The notes under the pieces: generated by a model
What the model was told of the DNA's origin: nothing
Database searches by the model: none
The model's input: only the letters and a program-made list of their open reading frames with translations
Translations under genes and position numbers: made by a program
Source of the DNA: a virus
Length of the DNA: 36,811 bases
Direction: 5' to 3' (one strand)
Virus record (IMG/VR): IMGVR_UViG_3300020020_000106
Coordinates: 1-36,811 of that record
In this document: piece after piece, positions 13,003-21,490 of the stretch
How positions within the stretch are numbered: the stretch's first letter is position 1
Layout of the letters: each line of letters begins with the position of its first letter

Positions 13003-14112
13003 ATGAAAACATCTATCATCTTCGAAGAAACACTCGCGCTGATGCGAACGCACAGGCGTATTCAACATCAGGGCGGGCAGTCGGCAGGGAAGACAGTTAA
13101 TATTCTTGCGGCGATTGCCAAGGTGCTGGCGGAAGAGCCGAAGGTGGCGACTGTTACCTCGATGAGCTTTCCGCATCTGAAGGCTGGCGCGATGCGAGAC
13201 TTTGACCGGTACGTCTTGCCGGAGTTTGCACCTGCTGTGAAGCAATACCGGAAAAGCGACTCGACCATTCTCTGGAACAGCGGCGGATTACTGGAGTTCA
13301 GGACTTACGAGACGGAATTTGACGCGAGAGGACCTAGGCGGAATATCCTGTTTGTCAACGAGGCTAATACCTTTGACTACATGACGTGGTGGCAATTAGA
13401 TTCGCGAAGTGAATTAAGCATATTGGACTACAACCCTACCATCAGATTCTGGGCGCACGAAAAAGTGAAGGATGAGCCAGGAACTGCGTTTAGAAGAAGC
13501 TGGCACGTTCACAACCCTTTTCTAACAGAGCAGCGACACTCGGAAATCGAGGGGATTAAAGACAAGGAACTGTGGAAAGTGTACGCTCGCGGATTGACCG
13601 GCAATGTCAAGGGAGTAATCTACCCTGATTGGGAGATGACTGATTTTATCGAGTGGTCAGATCCTTTTTTCGCTATTGACTTTGGATTTACCAACGATCC
13701 TACGGCAGTGGTGAAAATCGAAAAGGTTAAAGAAAAGATTTATGTGGAAGAGATAGCTTATGTTACTGGTGCTATGACTGCACAGCGTATCCAGTCTTGT
13801 TTAGAGGCTAATGGATACACAGACAACAGTATTATATACTGTGAACATGAGCCTAATATGATTAAGCAGATGAAGCTGTTAGGCTTAAGAGCCGTTGCTG
13901 CGAAGAAAGGACAAGGTTCACTCAACGCAGGAATAGAAAAGCTAAAAGAATATCAAGTTTATTATAGGGGTAGGAATATCAAGACCGAGCGCGACAAGTA
14001 CATCTGGGAGATTGACGATCTTGGTAATCCAACTAACAAACCGGTAGATGCTAACAACCACGCCTTGGATGCCATAAGATACGGCGTTTACTCGCACTTC
14101 TACCGAGAATGA
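13003..14112 (+). CDS. terL: Terminase large subunit
   Basis: 369 residues, the packaging motor. ATPase: Walker A GGQSAGKT (24-31) and Walker B ILFVNE (115-120). RNase H-like nuclease: AIDFGFTND (D226), IIYCEHEP (E281) and NNHALDAIRYG (D356). At 369 residues it is on the short side for the family but has all core motifs. It is the first gene after the late promoter, with a dispersed-motif copy 7 bp upstream, and is followed by a folded element and a terminator. Confidence 0.95.
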   Translation: MKTSIIFEETLALMRTHRRIQHQGGQSAGKTVNILAAIAKVLAEEPKVATVTSMSFPHLKAGAMRDFDRYVLPEFAPAVKQYRKSDSTILWNSGGLLEFRTYETEFDARGPRRNILFVNEANTFDYMTWWQLDSRSELSILDYNPTIRFWAHEKVKDEPGTAFRRSWHVHNPFLTEQRHSEIEGIKDKELWKVYARGLTGNVKGVIYPDWEMTDFIEWSDPFFAIDFGFTNDPTAVVKIEKVKEKIYVEEIAYVTGAMTAQRIQSCLEANGYTDNSIIYCEHEPNMIKQMKLLGLRAVAAKKGQGSLNAGIEKLKEYQVYYRGRNIKTERDKYIWEIDDLGNPTNKPVDANNHALDAIRYGVYSHFYRE

Positions 14113-14117
14113 CATTT

Positions 14118-14175
14118 GGCGAGTCAGTTCTGCCGGACTCTATATTTATATAGGACTACCTAAAGATGGCTCGCC
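14118..14175 (+). ncRNA. Possible folded RNA after terL
   Basis: GGCGAG (14118-14123) pairs with CTCGCC (14170-14175), enclosing AGTC/GACT (14122-14125/14136-14139) as an alternative and the hairpin CTATA-TTTA-TATAG (14140-14153). Weaker than the other two folded elements; possible intergenic processing or stability structure. Confidence 0.35.
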
Positions 14176-14176
14176 T

Positions 14177-14184
14177 TAATTTTG
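14177..14184 (+). promoter_or_regulatory. -7 box candidate TAATTTTG
   Basis: Fits TAnnTTTG, but no TTTG is found about 20 bp upstream. If used, it would start transcription just before the terminator hairpin and the glycoside-hydrolase gene. Confidence 0.3.
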
Positions 14185-14198
14185 CAACGTAAAGTGTC

Positions 14199-14241
14199 AG
14201 GGGGTGGGAAAAACTCGGGAGGTAGACCTCACCCCCTTTTT
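14199..14241 (+). terminator. Rho-independent terminator between terL and GH gene
   Basis: GGGGGTG (14200-14206) pairs with CACCCCC (14230-14236), with inner AGGT/ACCT (14220-14223/14226-14229) and five Ts after. Only 12 bases separate it from the GH start codon, so it can reduce read-through into that gene. Confidence 0.8.
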
Positions 14242-14252
14242 AAAAGATCACT

Positions 14253-15959
14253 ATGAAGAAAATAACCTGTGCATTTTTCTTTTTGTGGATAACTGCCTTT
14301 TGTTATTCGCAACAAGTTCCGTCTGTTCCCGAGACTTGGGGAACTTGGGGACTCGGTTATATCAAGAACAACAATTCTCTTAATATCTACACTGGATACA
14401 ATATCCAGGGATTTCATATGTACGTTTCTTGGGATATGTTAGAGCCTACTAAAGGAAACTTTAAATGGGATGAGTTAGACAAACAATTTCAATTATTGGC
14501 AGACGCTAAATTGTGGATTGGAGTTCAAATACTCGTAGGTCCTAACTGCCCTTCTTGGATTTACAACAATGTGCCTCGAGTAATGACTACCGGAGGACAA
14601 GACGATGGACCTTATCCTTATTACCTTGACAGAGATTACAAAGACCGGTATTTTTTTCTTTTGCGGAAAATGGGCGAGCATATAGAAAATTTGCCTGCTG
14701 ATATTAAAAAGCGTTTTATGTACTGGCAGATTTCAGAAGGTTCTACTGGAGATGGCGAACCTTACAAAGGCGATGTTGTAGAACAGCAATACGCTATCGA
14801 CTGGTACACATGGGATGCTTACAAGAAAGCCGCATGGGATAGTGCGAATGTTTACAGGGCAGACAACTGGTATCGTTTACAGTTTAACACCGGAAACTTT
14901 GGAGAAAATCTACAGTATGCAAACGCTCGGTTTCCTCGAGACCAACAGAAGAATGGAACTCTATCTCACTGGTACGGTTTTGATGGTGAGATACTTTATT
15001 ACACTAGACAATACAAAGACTTTTTACGTTTACCATTTAGTTTAAGAACACGAGGTGAAGTGCAAGATAATTTCAATAGAGACTGGTGGATGGAAGCTCC
15101 TGTAAAGAATGCTTTCGCGCTGGTTTGTTCAGCTCTTTCTGGCGGTCTTGATATGATGAACATAGCTGGTGGTTACATCAACTCTACATTAGACACAAGA
15201 CCGACAGCCTTTTTTAATAAGTATGCAGGTTTGAGATTTGCCGCTCAGTCAAACAGAGGATTTATCGCCTTAAGAGATGTACCCGACTTTTCTGATACGA
15301 TTCGTTTTCCACAAGAAGAATATGGAAGAGTTATACCCGCTTCGCAGGAAAACGCCTTCCTAAATCGTATCGAAAAGATAGAGAACAACCCTAAAGACTC
15401 TTCCATGTACAAGTACTGGCAGAAGATGAAGGCGATTGTTCAGTATCTTAACCCTGCAAGAGTACAGAAGATAACCGAAGAATTTGCACCTGCTGGAGCG
15501 ATGTACAACGAAAGCGGAGACGACTTGCACAATGATTTTGGAGTGAACATGGTTAATAACTACTTCATGTTCATCACTCAGTTGAAACCGGATGAAACTT
15601 CTATTGGTGGTTGGAGAGTAGGACCCGATACGAGTATGTACGGAAGATACTGCCGATTGTTCAAGATTGAGCGTAATGTAGGCGAGATGTTATTTCAATT
15701 CAATGAGCGTCTTGTTGAGCCAGGTGAGAACGTGAAGGCTACTATAGTTTACTTTGATGTTGCAGGCGGAAAATGGTCTATTAACGGAAGCAACAAAAGA
15801 GTAGTTGTAACCAACACTGGAACTAACCAATGGGTAAAGAAAGAAGTTGGACTAAACAATTTTGTTCCTAATACTGAACGTGAAGGTGCAGACTTCAGTT
15901 TACAATACGAAGATGGAGCTAATACTCCTTTTGCACTAATCGAGGTTGAAGTAAATTAA
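14253..15959 (+). CDS. Secreted glycoside-hydrolase-like protein
   Basis: 568 residues with an N-terminal signal peptide (about 1-19: two Lys, then CAFFFLWITAFC, cut near YSQ). Residues 45-100 read like a clan GH-A (beta/alpha)8 barrel: HMYVSWDMLEPTKGNFKWDE, then a hydrophobic strand VQILVGP. YWQISEGSTGD (158-168, E162) resembles the acid/base strand of GH42/GH5-type enzymes; the second catalytic Glu is not certain. The last 140 residues look like a beta-sandwich. A secreted sugar-cleaving enzyme is unusual between terL and portal. It may act on capsule or released polysaccharide. The signal peptide core is written by a motif copy (14273-14292) and a GCGG variant lies at 14650, so the gene has long been in this genome. 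Pathway and substrate are unknown. Confidence 0.7.
   Translation: MKKITCAFFFLWITAFCYSQQVPSVPETWGTWGLGYIKNNNSLNIYTGYNIQGFHMYVSWDMLEPTKGNFKWDELDKQFQLLADAKLWIGVQILVGPNCPSWIYNNVPRVMTTGGQDDGPYPYYLDRDYKDRYFFLLRKMGEHIENLPADIKKRFMYWQISEGSTGDGEPYKGDVVEQQYAIDWYTWDAYKKAAWDSANVYRADNWYRLQFNTGNFGENLQYANARFPRDQQKNGTLSHWYGFDGEILYYTRQYKDFLRLPFSLRTRGEVQDNFNRDWWMEAPVKNAFALVCSALSGGLDMMNIAGGYINSTLDTRPTAFFNKYAGLRFAAQSNRGFIALRDVPDFSDTIRFPQEEYGRVIPASQENAFLNRIEKIENNPKDSSMYKYWQKMKAIVQYLNPARVQKITEEFAPAGAMYNESGDDLHNDFGVNMVNNYFMFITQLKPDETSIGGWRVGPDTSMYGRYCRLFKIERNVGEMLFQFNERLVEPGENVKATIVYFDVAGGKWSINGSNKRVVVTNTGTNQWVKKEVGLNNFVPNTEREGADFSLQYEDGANTPFALIEVEVN
14273..14292 (+). repeat. Dispersed motif copy 11
   Basis: ATTTTTCTTTTTGTGGATAA; writes the signal-peptide core FFFLW of the GH gene. 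Confidence 0.8.
14650..14670 (+). repeat. Dispersed motif copy 12 (GCGG form)
   Basis: TTTTTTTCTTTTGCGGAAAA; inside the GH gene, encoding FFLLRK. Confidence 0.75.
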
Positions 15960-16049
15960 TAATTCGAGACAAACCGCAGTAGTTAGGTCTATGAAGCGGG
16001 CACGAAGTACTGAGAGGCGTGGTTAAAGAATGTCAGGACTCGAATTATT
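15958..16049 (+). ncRNA. Structured RNA candidate after GH gene
   Basis: A perfect 11-bp closing stem AATAATTCGAG (15958-15968)/CTCGAATTATT (16039-16049) encloses AACCGC/GTGGTT (15972-15977/16019-16024, one G-U) and AGTA/TACT (15978-15981/16008-16011) on top. An alternative CCGC/GCGG pairing is possible. The 92-nt element starts on the GH stop codon and is followed by a motif copy. No T-run follows directly. I cannot match it to a known RNA class. Confidence 0.55.
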
Positions 16050-16055
16050 CATTGC

Positions 16056-16075
16056 ATTTTTTCTTTTGTGGAAAC
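16056..16075 (+). repeat. Dispersed motif copy 13
   Basis: ATTTTTTCTTTTGTGGAAAC type; between the structured RNA at 15958 and gene 16093. Confidence 0.85.
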
Positions 16076-16092
16076 CAAAAAAATAATAAGTT

Positions 16093-16251
16093 ATGCCTGC
16101 TTTATTAATCTTTTTATTGTACTCTGCCATTGGTGCTTTAATAATTTACGGTGTACTGTACTTCATTAATGCCACACCTAAAGTAAGAACACTTGTGTGG
16201 ATTATATACGCAATCATAGTTCTTTTGTACTTAATATCACTAAATATATGA
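16093..16251 (+). CDS. Two-span small membrane protein, holin candidate
   Basis: 52 residues with two hydrophobic segments: LLIFLLYSAIGALIIYGVLY and TLVWIIYAIIVLLYLISL, separated by FINATPKVR. Size and two spans fit a small class II-type holin, but similar peptides have other roles. It starts 19 bp after a motif copy and ends in an ATGA overlap with the next gene. Confidence 0.55.
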   Translation: MPALLIFLLYSAIGALIIYGVLYFINATPKVRTLVWIIYAIIVLLYLISLNI

Positions 16252-16442
16252 GCGATTTCAAAGACAGACTAAGTATCGAGCAAACTTTGCTTAATGACAA
16301 AATTAAGAAACTTGCGGCTTTCATTAATAGTGCTCAATTCGATGTAACCGAAGAAAGGCAAAGAGTATTACTTGAACTTCAGCTTCACGTAATGAACACA
16401 TACAGTAAGATACTTTATGAACGCATTAAAATATTAGAATGA
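16248..16442 (+). CDS. crAss001_48-type small helical protein
   Basis: 64 residues from ATG 16248 in the ATGA overlap; a longer frame from 16197 lies inside the membrane-protein gene. FKDRLSIEQTLLNDKIKKLA then FINSAQF...LLELQLHVMNTYSKILYERI follows the pattern I recall for the widespread 'crAss001_48 related' phage family: two helices, function unknown. It overlaps the next gene by 4 nt. Confidence 0.65.
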   Translation: MSDFKDRLSIEQTLLNDKIKKLAAFINSAQFDVTEERQRVLLELQLHVMNTYSKILYERIKILE

Positions 16443-16630
16443 ACCCAAAGTACATAGTCTACATAAGAACTTGGTGGATATTTCATAAGCAGTTTGTAGC
16501 TTGCGATGAAATACATGGTACTAAAGATGATGATATTGTACTTTGTAAAATTGGAGATGAAGTGGTTGCAATTTTAGATAGAAAACTTTTCAAATTCGCA
16601 AAAAGAATAAACTATGCCGAGAGAGTTTGA
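16439..16630 (+). CDS. Hypothetical small protein before portal
   Basis: 63 residues, starting in a 4-nt overlap and ending 17 nt inside the portal gene. Beta-rich: YIVYIRTWWIFHKQFVACDE then DIVLCKIGDEVVAILDRKLF. No family recognised. Confidence 0.6.
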   Translation: MNPKYIVYIRTWWIFHKQFVACDEIHGTKDDDIVLCKIGDEVVAILDRKLFKFAKRINYAERV

Positions 16631-18041
16631 CTGGAATAATTGGACAAGCGGTGGTTTGCCTGTTACCAGACAACCTGGCTTGTTTGGCAGTATAGCCACT
16701 CAGGTTATGAAAGGTACTAACGTAGACTTCATACCTTTGGATAACAACTCCAATGTTATGGATGTAAAAGACAGTCCGTTATGGAAAGGTCTTGAATCTA
16801 AAGAAATGCAGTTCTGGGCTTATTGTTATTGTTCTCCTCTCGCTTCTGTTATTGACCGTCTTGCTGATGCAGATATTAACGGCACACTTATGTTCTTACG
16901 CAAATCTGATGATAGCGATTCTAATTCTGCAATCGTAAGAAAGGTAAAGGCACTTTTAATGCGACCAAATGCTTTGCAAGACCAATTTGAATTTCGTGCA
17001 GAGCAAGTGACTTACAAAAAGACTTACGGTTATGCCCTTATCTACGGAATGGGTATGACTGATGATAACCCATTAACCTGTTCTTCTTTGTGGAATCTGA
17101 ACCCTTTTTATTGCGAGCCTATAAGAGACGACAGTTTTAATCCTTATAATCGCAAAAAGTCAAATCCTATTAAAGAATGGAAAGTACGTATATTAGGTAA
17201 AGACTATACGATACCTGCCGATAAGATACTGATATTGAAAGACTCGTATCTACCTCGCCACAGAGATGAACTCGGGCTTCCTATATCCAAGATCAGTGGA
17301 CTGGACTGGGCGATAAGCAATATCTGCGCCGCAATGGAGGCAGATAATGTGCTGTTGCGTAAGAAAGGTCCACTTGGTTTTATTTCACAAGATACAGCCA
17401 AAGATCCTATTGCCGGTTATGTTCCTCTAAGTCCAAAAGATAAAGCCGAGATTCAAAGTGATTTACAGGCTTACGGTTTAACTTGGGCGCAATGGCAGTA
17501 CGTAGTTACTCGTCATGGTTTGAAGTGGAATCCAATGTCTTTTAATGTAAAAGATTTGGACACGAAAGGAACTATTAGAGAAGGCATTGATATGATAGCA
17601 GATAGGTACGGCTATCCTGCGGAGTTAATGTCTGGCAAGAATGCAACCTATGAAAATCGTACAAGTGCCGAAAGGTATCTTTATAATTCGACAGTCATTC
17701 CCAGCAATATGCGGGATATGTATAGTATTAGCTATTGGTTTGGAATGACTGAAGATTATATTTACTATGATTACACAGATTACCCTGCAATAAGAGATAC
17801 CAAAGTAACTCAAGGACAAGGTATAAAATCTTTATCAGAGGGTTTATTAATTCAGTTCCAAGCCAATGTTATTACTTTAAATCAAGTAAGACAAATATTA
17901 GAACAGAATACAGTGCCTGGAGATGATTTGTATTATGGCTCTGAAGAGTACAAAGAAAAGTATGGAGCTAATACTCCAGAACCAACCGTTGCTAAGCCTA
18001 TGGAAGAAAACACACCGCCAAAAACAGATGGAGAAAATTAG
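16614..18041 (+). CDS. Portal protein, HK97-type
   Basis: 475 residues, the dodecameric DNA gateway of the capsid. The layout fits HK97-like portals: N-terminal AYCYCSPLASVIDRLADA, a core with YGYALIYGMG, YLPRHRDELGLPISKI and wing/stem segments, then the IADRYGYPAELMSGKNATYENRTSAER region typical of portal clip/stem. The acidic Pro-rich C-terminus overlaps the HNH gene by 14 nt. Protease and capsid genes follow in standard order. Confidence 0.9.
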   Translation: MPREFDWNNWTSGGLPVTRQPGLFGSIATQVMKGTNVDFIPLDNNSNVMDVKDSPLWKGLESKEMQFWAYCYCSPLASVIDRLADADINGTLMFLRKSDDSDSNSAIVRKVKALLMRPNALQDQFEFRAEQVTYKKTYGYALIYGMGMTDDNPLTCSSLWNLNPFYCEPIRDDSFNPYNRKKSNPIKEWKVRILGKDYTIPADKILILKDSYLPRHRDELGLPISKISGLDWAISNICAAMEADNVLLRKKGPLGFISQDTAKDPIAGYVPLSPKDKAEIQSDLQAYGLTWAQWQYVVTRHGLKWNPMSFNVKDLDTKGTIREGIDMIADRYGYPAELMSGKNATYENRTSAERYLYNSTVIPSNMRDMYSISYWFGMTEDYIYYDYTDYPAIRDTKVTQGQGIKSLSEGLLIQFQANVITLNQVRQILEQNTVPGDDLYYGSEEYKEKYGANTPEPTVAKPMEENTPPKTDGEN

Positions 18042-18519
18042 TTATTTAAATGGAAGAGTTATTTGTGAAGTAAAAGATAATGGATGCCATGAGGTTATTA
18101 GTCATAAGCAAGGCGCAAACGGCTATCCTCAAATTAGATATAATGGTATTGCTTCTACTATTCATAGAGTAGTTTATATGTTTGAAATCTTAGGAGTTTT
18201 GAAACTTGATGGCACTATGGATATTTGCCATACTTGTGATAACAGAAAATGTTGCAACACAGAGCATTTGTTTAGCGGAACTCGACAAGATAACGTAAGC
18301 GATATGGTTGAAAAAGGTAGAAATTCAACAGGCAAAAAACATGGAGATACTTGTAGAGGAGAAATACAAGGTAATTCAAAATTGACTGAAATCGAAGTAA
18401 AATTGATAAGATTAAAGTATGAGCTTGGTAAAAGGAAATGTGATTTAGCTGAAGAGTATAATGTTAGTCATAAATTAATAAGGAATATTATAAATTATAA
18501 AACTTGGACTCATGTTTGA
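18028..18519 (+). CDS. HNH endonuclease with C-terminal HTH
   Basis: 163 residues from ATG 18028, a free-standing homing-type endonuclease. HNH core: NGYPQIRYNG (31-40), HRVVYMF (46-52), DICHTCDNRKCCNTEHLF (65-82: C67, C70, C75, H80) and GTRQDNVSDM (84-93). Residues 119-160 are a helix-turn-helix (IEVKLIRLKYELG...EEYNVSHKLIRNII). It overlaps the portal stop and the protease start (ATG 18512), so it sits exactly in the portal-protease junction. Such genes usually cut related phages at the neighbouring site. Confidence 0.9.
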   Translation: MEKISYLNGRVICEVKDNGCHEVISHKQGANGYPQIRYNGIASTIHRVVYMFEILGVLKLDGTMDICHTCDNRKCCNTEHLFSGTRQDNVSDMVEKGRNSTGKKHGDTCRGEIQGNSKLTEIEVKLIRLKYELGKRKCDLAEEYNVSHKLIRNIINYKTWTHV

Positions 18520-19270
18520 TAAAACTATTCATCCAAAGGTATTAGAGCTCAAACGTAGAGCTGGTACTATAATGAAAACTCCGCCTGTTCATGTAAATGT
18601 ACCTAAGCCGGAAGATTTTCTTACATTACTTGACCAAAGAATTGTGCGAGGCTATTCTTCTCTGTGGACAAGCAAAAATTCACATGATGAACTCTTTATC
18701 AAGGGAGCTTATTCAAAGAGCATTGATGAAAGAGGGCCTAAATCAAATTCTACTCAACCGATTAAGTTTCTTCGGCAGCACAATCAGGGAGATATATTAT
18801 CTCTTTTTGAAGAAATCGAGGAAGATGATTTAGGGTTGAAGTTTCGTACCAAGCCGTTAGACCCTGTTGATTCTGCTGACAGAGTTTTGATACAGCTGCG
18901 CTCTGGCACGTTGAACAATTACTCTAATGGTTTTTTACCAGTTTGGTCGAAAGCCGAGTATGATTCAAAAACAGACACAGTAATTTACGCCGAGGCTAAG
19001 TTATTTGAAATCAGTACTGTTGGACTCGCATCTGATGCAAGCACATTTACGATAAGAACACTCGATGAATTTGATGAAGAGCAATTGAATCTCACAGACG
19101 AAATCGAGTATTATATAAAATCATTGCCAAGAGCGCAACAACTCGAGGCACGATTTCTTTTCGCTCGCCAAAAAGCACTCTCCGAACTGAAGCCGCCAAT
19201 TGCACTTCAGCCTCCTAAAGAGCCGGTAAAGGCAGCACTGAATCTTGATTATTTAATTAATAATTTTTAA
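18512..19270 (+). CDS. Prohead protease, HK97-type (S78-like)
   Basis: 252 residues. RGYSSLWTSKNSHDELFIKG, then the catalytic His in FLRQHNQGD (H90) and Ser in TLNNYSNGFLP (S138) fit the HK97 prohead protease family. It matures the capsid by cutting scaffold or delta domains. Located between portal and capsid as usual; the C-terminal 60 residues may act as a scaffold or targeting tail. Confidence 0.92.
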   Translation: MFDKTIHPKVLELKRRAGTIMKTPPVHVNVPKPEDFLTLLDQRIVRGYSSLWTSKNSHDELFIKGAYSKSIDERGPKSNSTQPIKFLRQHNQGDILSLFEEIEEDDLGLKFRTKPLDPVDSADRVLIQLRSGTLNNYSNGFLPVWSKAEYDSKTDTVIYAEAKLFEISTVGLASDASTFTIRTLDEFDEEQLNLTDEIEYYIKSLPRAQQLEARFLFARQKALSELKPPIALQPPKEPVKAALNLDYLINNF

Positions 19271-19274
19271 CCAA

Positions 19275-20669
19275 ATGAAAAAAGAATTTTTCAATCCGGC
19301 TATGGTTCGCTTTGTAGAACCAATTACCGGAAGAAGCTACAGGCACAGTCGTAGTCTTCGTTTTGGTTCAGGCTGTTTCCGTACCGATGCGGGAGTTGCC
19401 GAAACAGAAGAAGAAAAGGTTGCAGACCTGTTGAAAAAAGTAAAAACAACTGCGGAGTCAGAAATGAACTTGCGTGGCGCAACAAAGGAGAACATTGACA
19501 AGTTCAATGGTATGCTTGCAGAGTGGGCTAAACTTCCTTTGGAAGCTGTAAGGGCACTTGCTGATGAAAACACAGGCATTTTGAAAACAGTGCAGGGTTT
19601 AGCTGCAAGGGTTGAAGGTATTGAAAACGGAACAGGTGCAGGTGGTAAGAGACCACTTACTATTCGTGAACAAATTTTGAAATACCAGGAAGAAAACAAA
19701 GATGTTTTCACTCAAATTCGTGAAAAAAGGAAACAAATTCCTTTGCCTGAATTTGAACTCAGTATTCGTGTTCCTGACGTTCCTCAGACACCGGCTGTAT
19801 CTATTGGAGCTAACACTGCCGGCTATTTGTCTGGTTATACTTTAGAACCTGGCTTGAATGACATTCCGTCTAACCCTTTCGTGTTCTGGAATACGATTAC
19901 AAAAGGTCGTACAGGTAAGAATACGATAGTTTGGGTGAATAAGACAAACAGGGAAGGCGCTGCCGGTTTCATTGCTCCAGGTGTTCTTAAACCTTACATA
20001 TCTTTCGATGTTGTTGCTGCACTTGCAAGCGCAATCAAAGTTGCCGCTGCCGATAAGGTTGCATTGGAACTTTTGGAAGACGTTGACCAATGGGAAAGCT
20101 GGATAAAAGATGAACTTCGCTGGCAGATTTTATCTGCTGTAAATACGAAGTTGATGGTAAATCCTGCAACTGCCGGTGAGCCAACTGGTATCAAAAACCT
20201 TTCAGTTGCATACACGCTTACAACAGTTAAAACTACCAACCCAGGAAATGCCGATGCTCTTCGTGCCGTAGTTGCTCAAATTCGTTCAGGTAATTTGACC
20301 GGAGATATAACTATCTTCATCAACCCTGCCGACAGCGCAACTATGGATATGCAGAAAGCTTCAACTGCCGGTGTTTATATGTTGCCTCCTTTTATGACCA
20401 ACGATGGCAAGACTATTGCCGGCGCAAAGGTAGTTGAAGATGCAAACATACCAGCAGGTTTCTTCCAGGCAGGTATCTTGCGTTATTACAAGATCTTGAT
20501 TTACAAAGATATGGTAATTTCCTTTGGCTGGGAAAATGATGATTTCCGTAGGAACTTGCTTACGTATCTGTGTGAAATGAGATTCATACAGGCGTTTAAC
20601 ACTGCTTACACTGGCGCATTCGTTTATGACTCTTACGCTAATGTTAAGACAGCGCTTATAGCTCCGTAA
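19275..20669 (+). CDS. Major capsid protein, HK97 fold
   Basis: 464 residues. Residues 1-130 form a helical delta/scaffold-like domain (ETEEEKVADLLKKV...GLAARVEGIENG) likely removed by the upstream protease. The remaining shell domain includes TKGRTGKNTIVWVNKTNREG, then AALASAIKVAA (spine helix), INPADSATMDMQK and GAKVVEDANIPAG, the usual phage_capsid pattern. A motif copy lies just past the stop (20682-20699). Confidence 0.93.
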   Translation: MKKEFFNPAMVRFVEPITGRSYRHSRSLRFGSGCFRTDAGVAETEEEKVADLLKKVKTTAESEMNLRGATKENIDKFNGMLAEWAKLPLEAVRALADENTGILKTVQGLAARVEGIENGTGAGGKRPLTIREQILKYQEENKDVFTQIREKRKQIPLPEFELSIRVPDVPQTPAVSIGANTAGYLSGYTLEPGLNDIPSNPFVFWNTITKGRTGKNTIVWVNKTNREGAAGFIAPGVLKPYISFDVVAALASAIKVAAADKVALELLEDVDQWESWIKDELRWQILSAVNTKLMVNPATAGEPTGIKNLSVAYTLTTVKTTNPGNADALRAVVAQIRSGNLTGDITIFINPADSATMDMQKASTAGVYMLPPFMTNDGKTIAGAKVVEDANIPAGFFQAGILRYYKILIYKDMVISFGWENDDFRRNLLTYLCEMRFIQAFNTAYTGAFVYDSYANVKTALIAP

Positions 20670-20681
20670 CCGAACCATTGT

Positions 20682-20700
20682 ATTTTTCTTTTGTGGAAAC
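20682..20700 (+). repeat. Dispersed motif copy 14
   Basis: ATTTTTCTTTTGTGGAAAC; between capsid gene and gene 20729. Confidence 0.85.
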
Positions 20701-20728
20701 CAATTTTTAATATTCTAATTTAAGTACA

Positions 20729-20953
20729 ATGGCAAAAGCTAAAGTTCAAAAAATCGAGTTGGAAAAGTATACAGAGCAATTTGTAGCTCTGCTCCCAACC
20801 GCAAAAGATCCTTATCACGAACAAGGTGTAGTTTACAAAGTTCATCCCGATGTAGCAAAGCGTTTTGTAGCCACAGGTTTGGCTACAGAAGCGCCTGAAG
20901 ATTGGGAAGAAGAAGAAAACGAATTTGAATTTTCTGAAGAAAACGAACAATAA
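20729..20953 (+). CDS. Small acidic protein after capsid
   Basis: 74 residues. The N-terminus has AKVQKIELEKYTEQF and YKVHPDVAKRFVATGLA, a short domain often found directly after capsid genes (possible head-fibre or connector accessory). The C-terminus is very acidic (EDWEEEENEFEFSEENEQ). The dispersed motif lies 30 bp before its start. Confidence 0.7.
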   Translation: MAKAKVQKIELEKYTEQFVALLPTAKDPYHEQGVVYKVHPDVAKRFVATGLATEAPEDWEEEENEFEFSEENEQ

Positions 20954-20962
20954 AGAAAGCTC

Positions 20963-21490
20963 ATGGCGAACTTAATTGATACCTCTTTTTTCATTGGGGA
21001 GATAAACATTCCTAACACAGGGAAGCTGGAAGTGCAGGAAAGTCTTACTCACTTTATAACGAAGTACGAGAATGACCTGCTTCATCAGTTACTTGGTTAT
21101 GAACTATGGAAAGCTTTTAAAGCAGATCCTACATCTCCACGATTTACTAAACTTGTCAATGGTGTTGAATATTATGAAGGAATTAGAAACTGGGGCGGTC
21201 TAATCCGTAGTAACGGAACTACTAAGCTCAGTTTGATAGCTAATTATATTTACTACCATTGGTTAAAGGACAAGGAGATCTGGAATAGTGGGATAGGCTC
21301 TGTAAAGCCTACGCCTAATCAGGCGATCAATATGTCTCCAGGTTTGAAGATGGTTGAGGCTTGGAATGATATGTCTGAGCAAATATATGAGTTCAATGAT
21401 TACATGAGTTTCTCTAAAAATGACGTTTACCCAGAATGGTCTCCTTATGGTCTCTGGCAGTTCAAACGTACAAACGACTTTGATATATGA
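20963..21490 (+). CDS. Head-tail connector candidate (DUF6712-like)
   Basis: 175 residues. The pattern SLTHFITKYENDLLHQLLGYELWKAF and the helical ANYIYYHWLKD segment resembles the DUF6712-type protein of Bacteroidota siphoviruses, in the position of the gp6-like adaptor. It overlaps the next gene by 4 nt (ATGA). Role inferred from gene order. Confidence 0.7.
   Translation: MANLIDTSFFIGEINIPNTGKLEVQESLTHFITKYENDLLHQLLGYELWKAFKADPTSPRFTKLVNGVEYYEGIRNWGGLIRSNGTTKLSLIANYIYYHWLKDKEIWNSGIGSVKPTPNQAINMSPGLKMVEAWNDMSEQIYEFNDYMSFSKNDVYPEWSPYGLWQFKRTNDFDI

Noticed and set aside
15958-16049. Omega/HEARO-type guide RNA of an IS605-like element
   Set aside because: No tnpB or iscB gene nearby and no transposon ends; similarity was only an impression of the GAAGCGGG segment.
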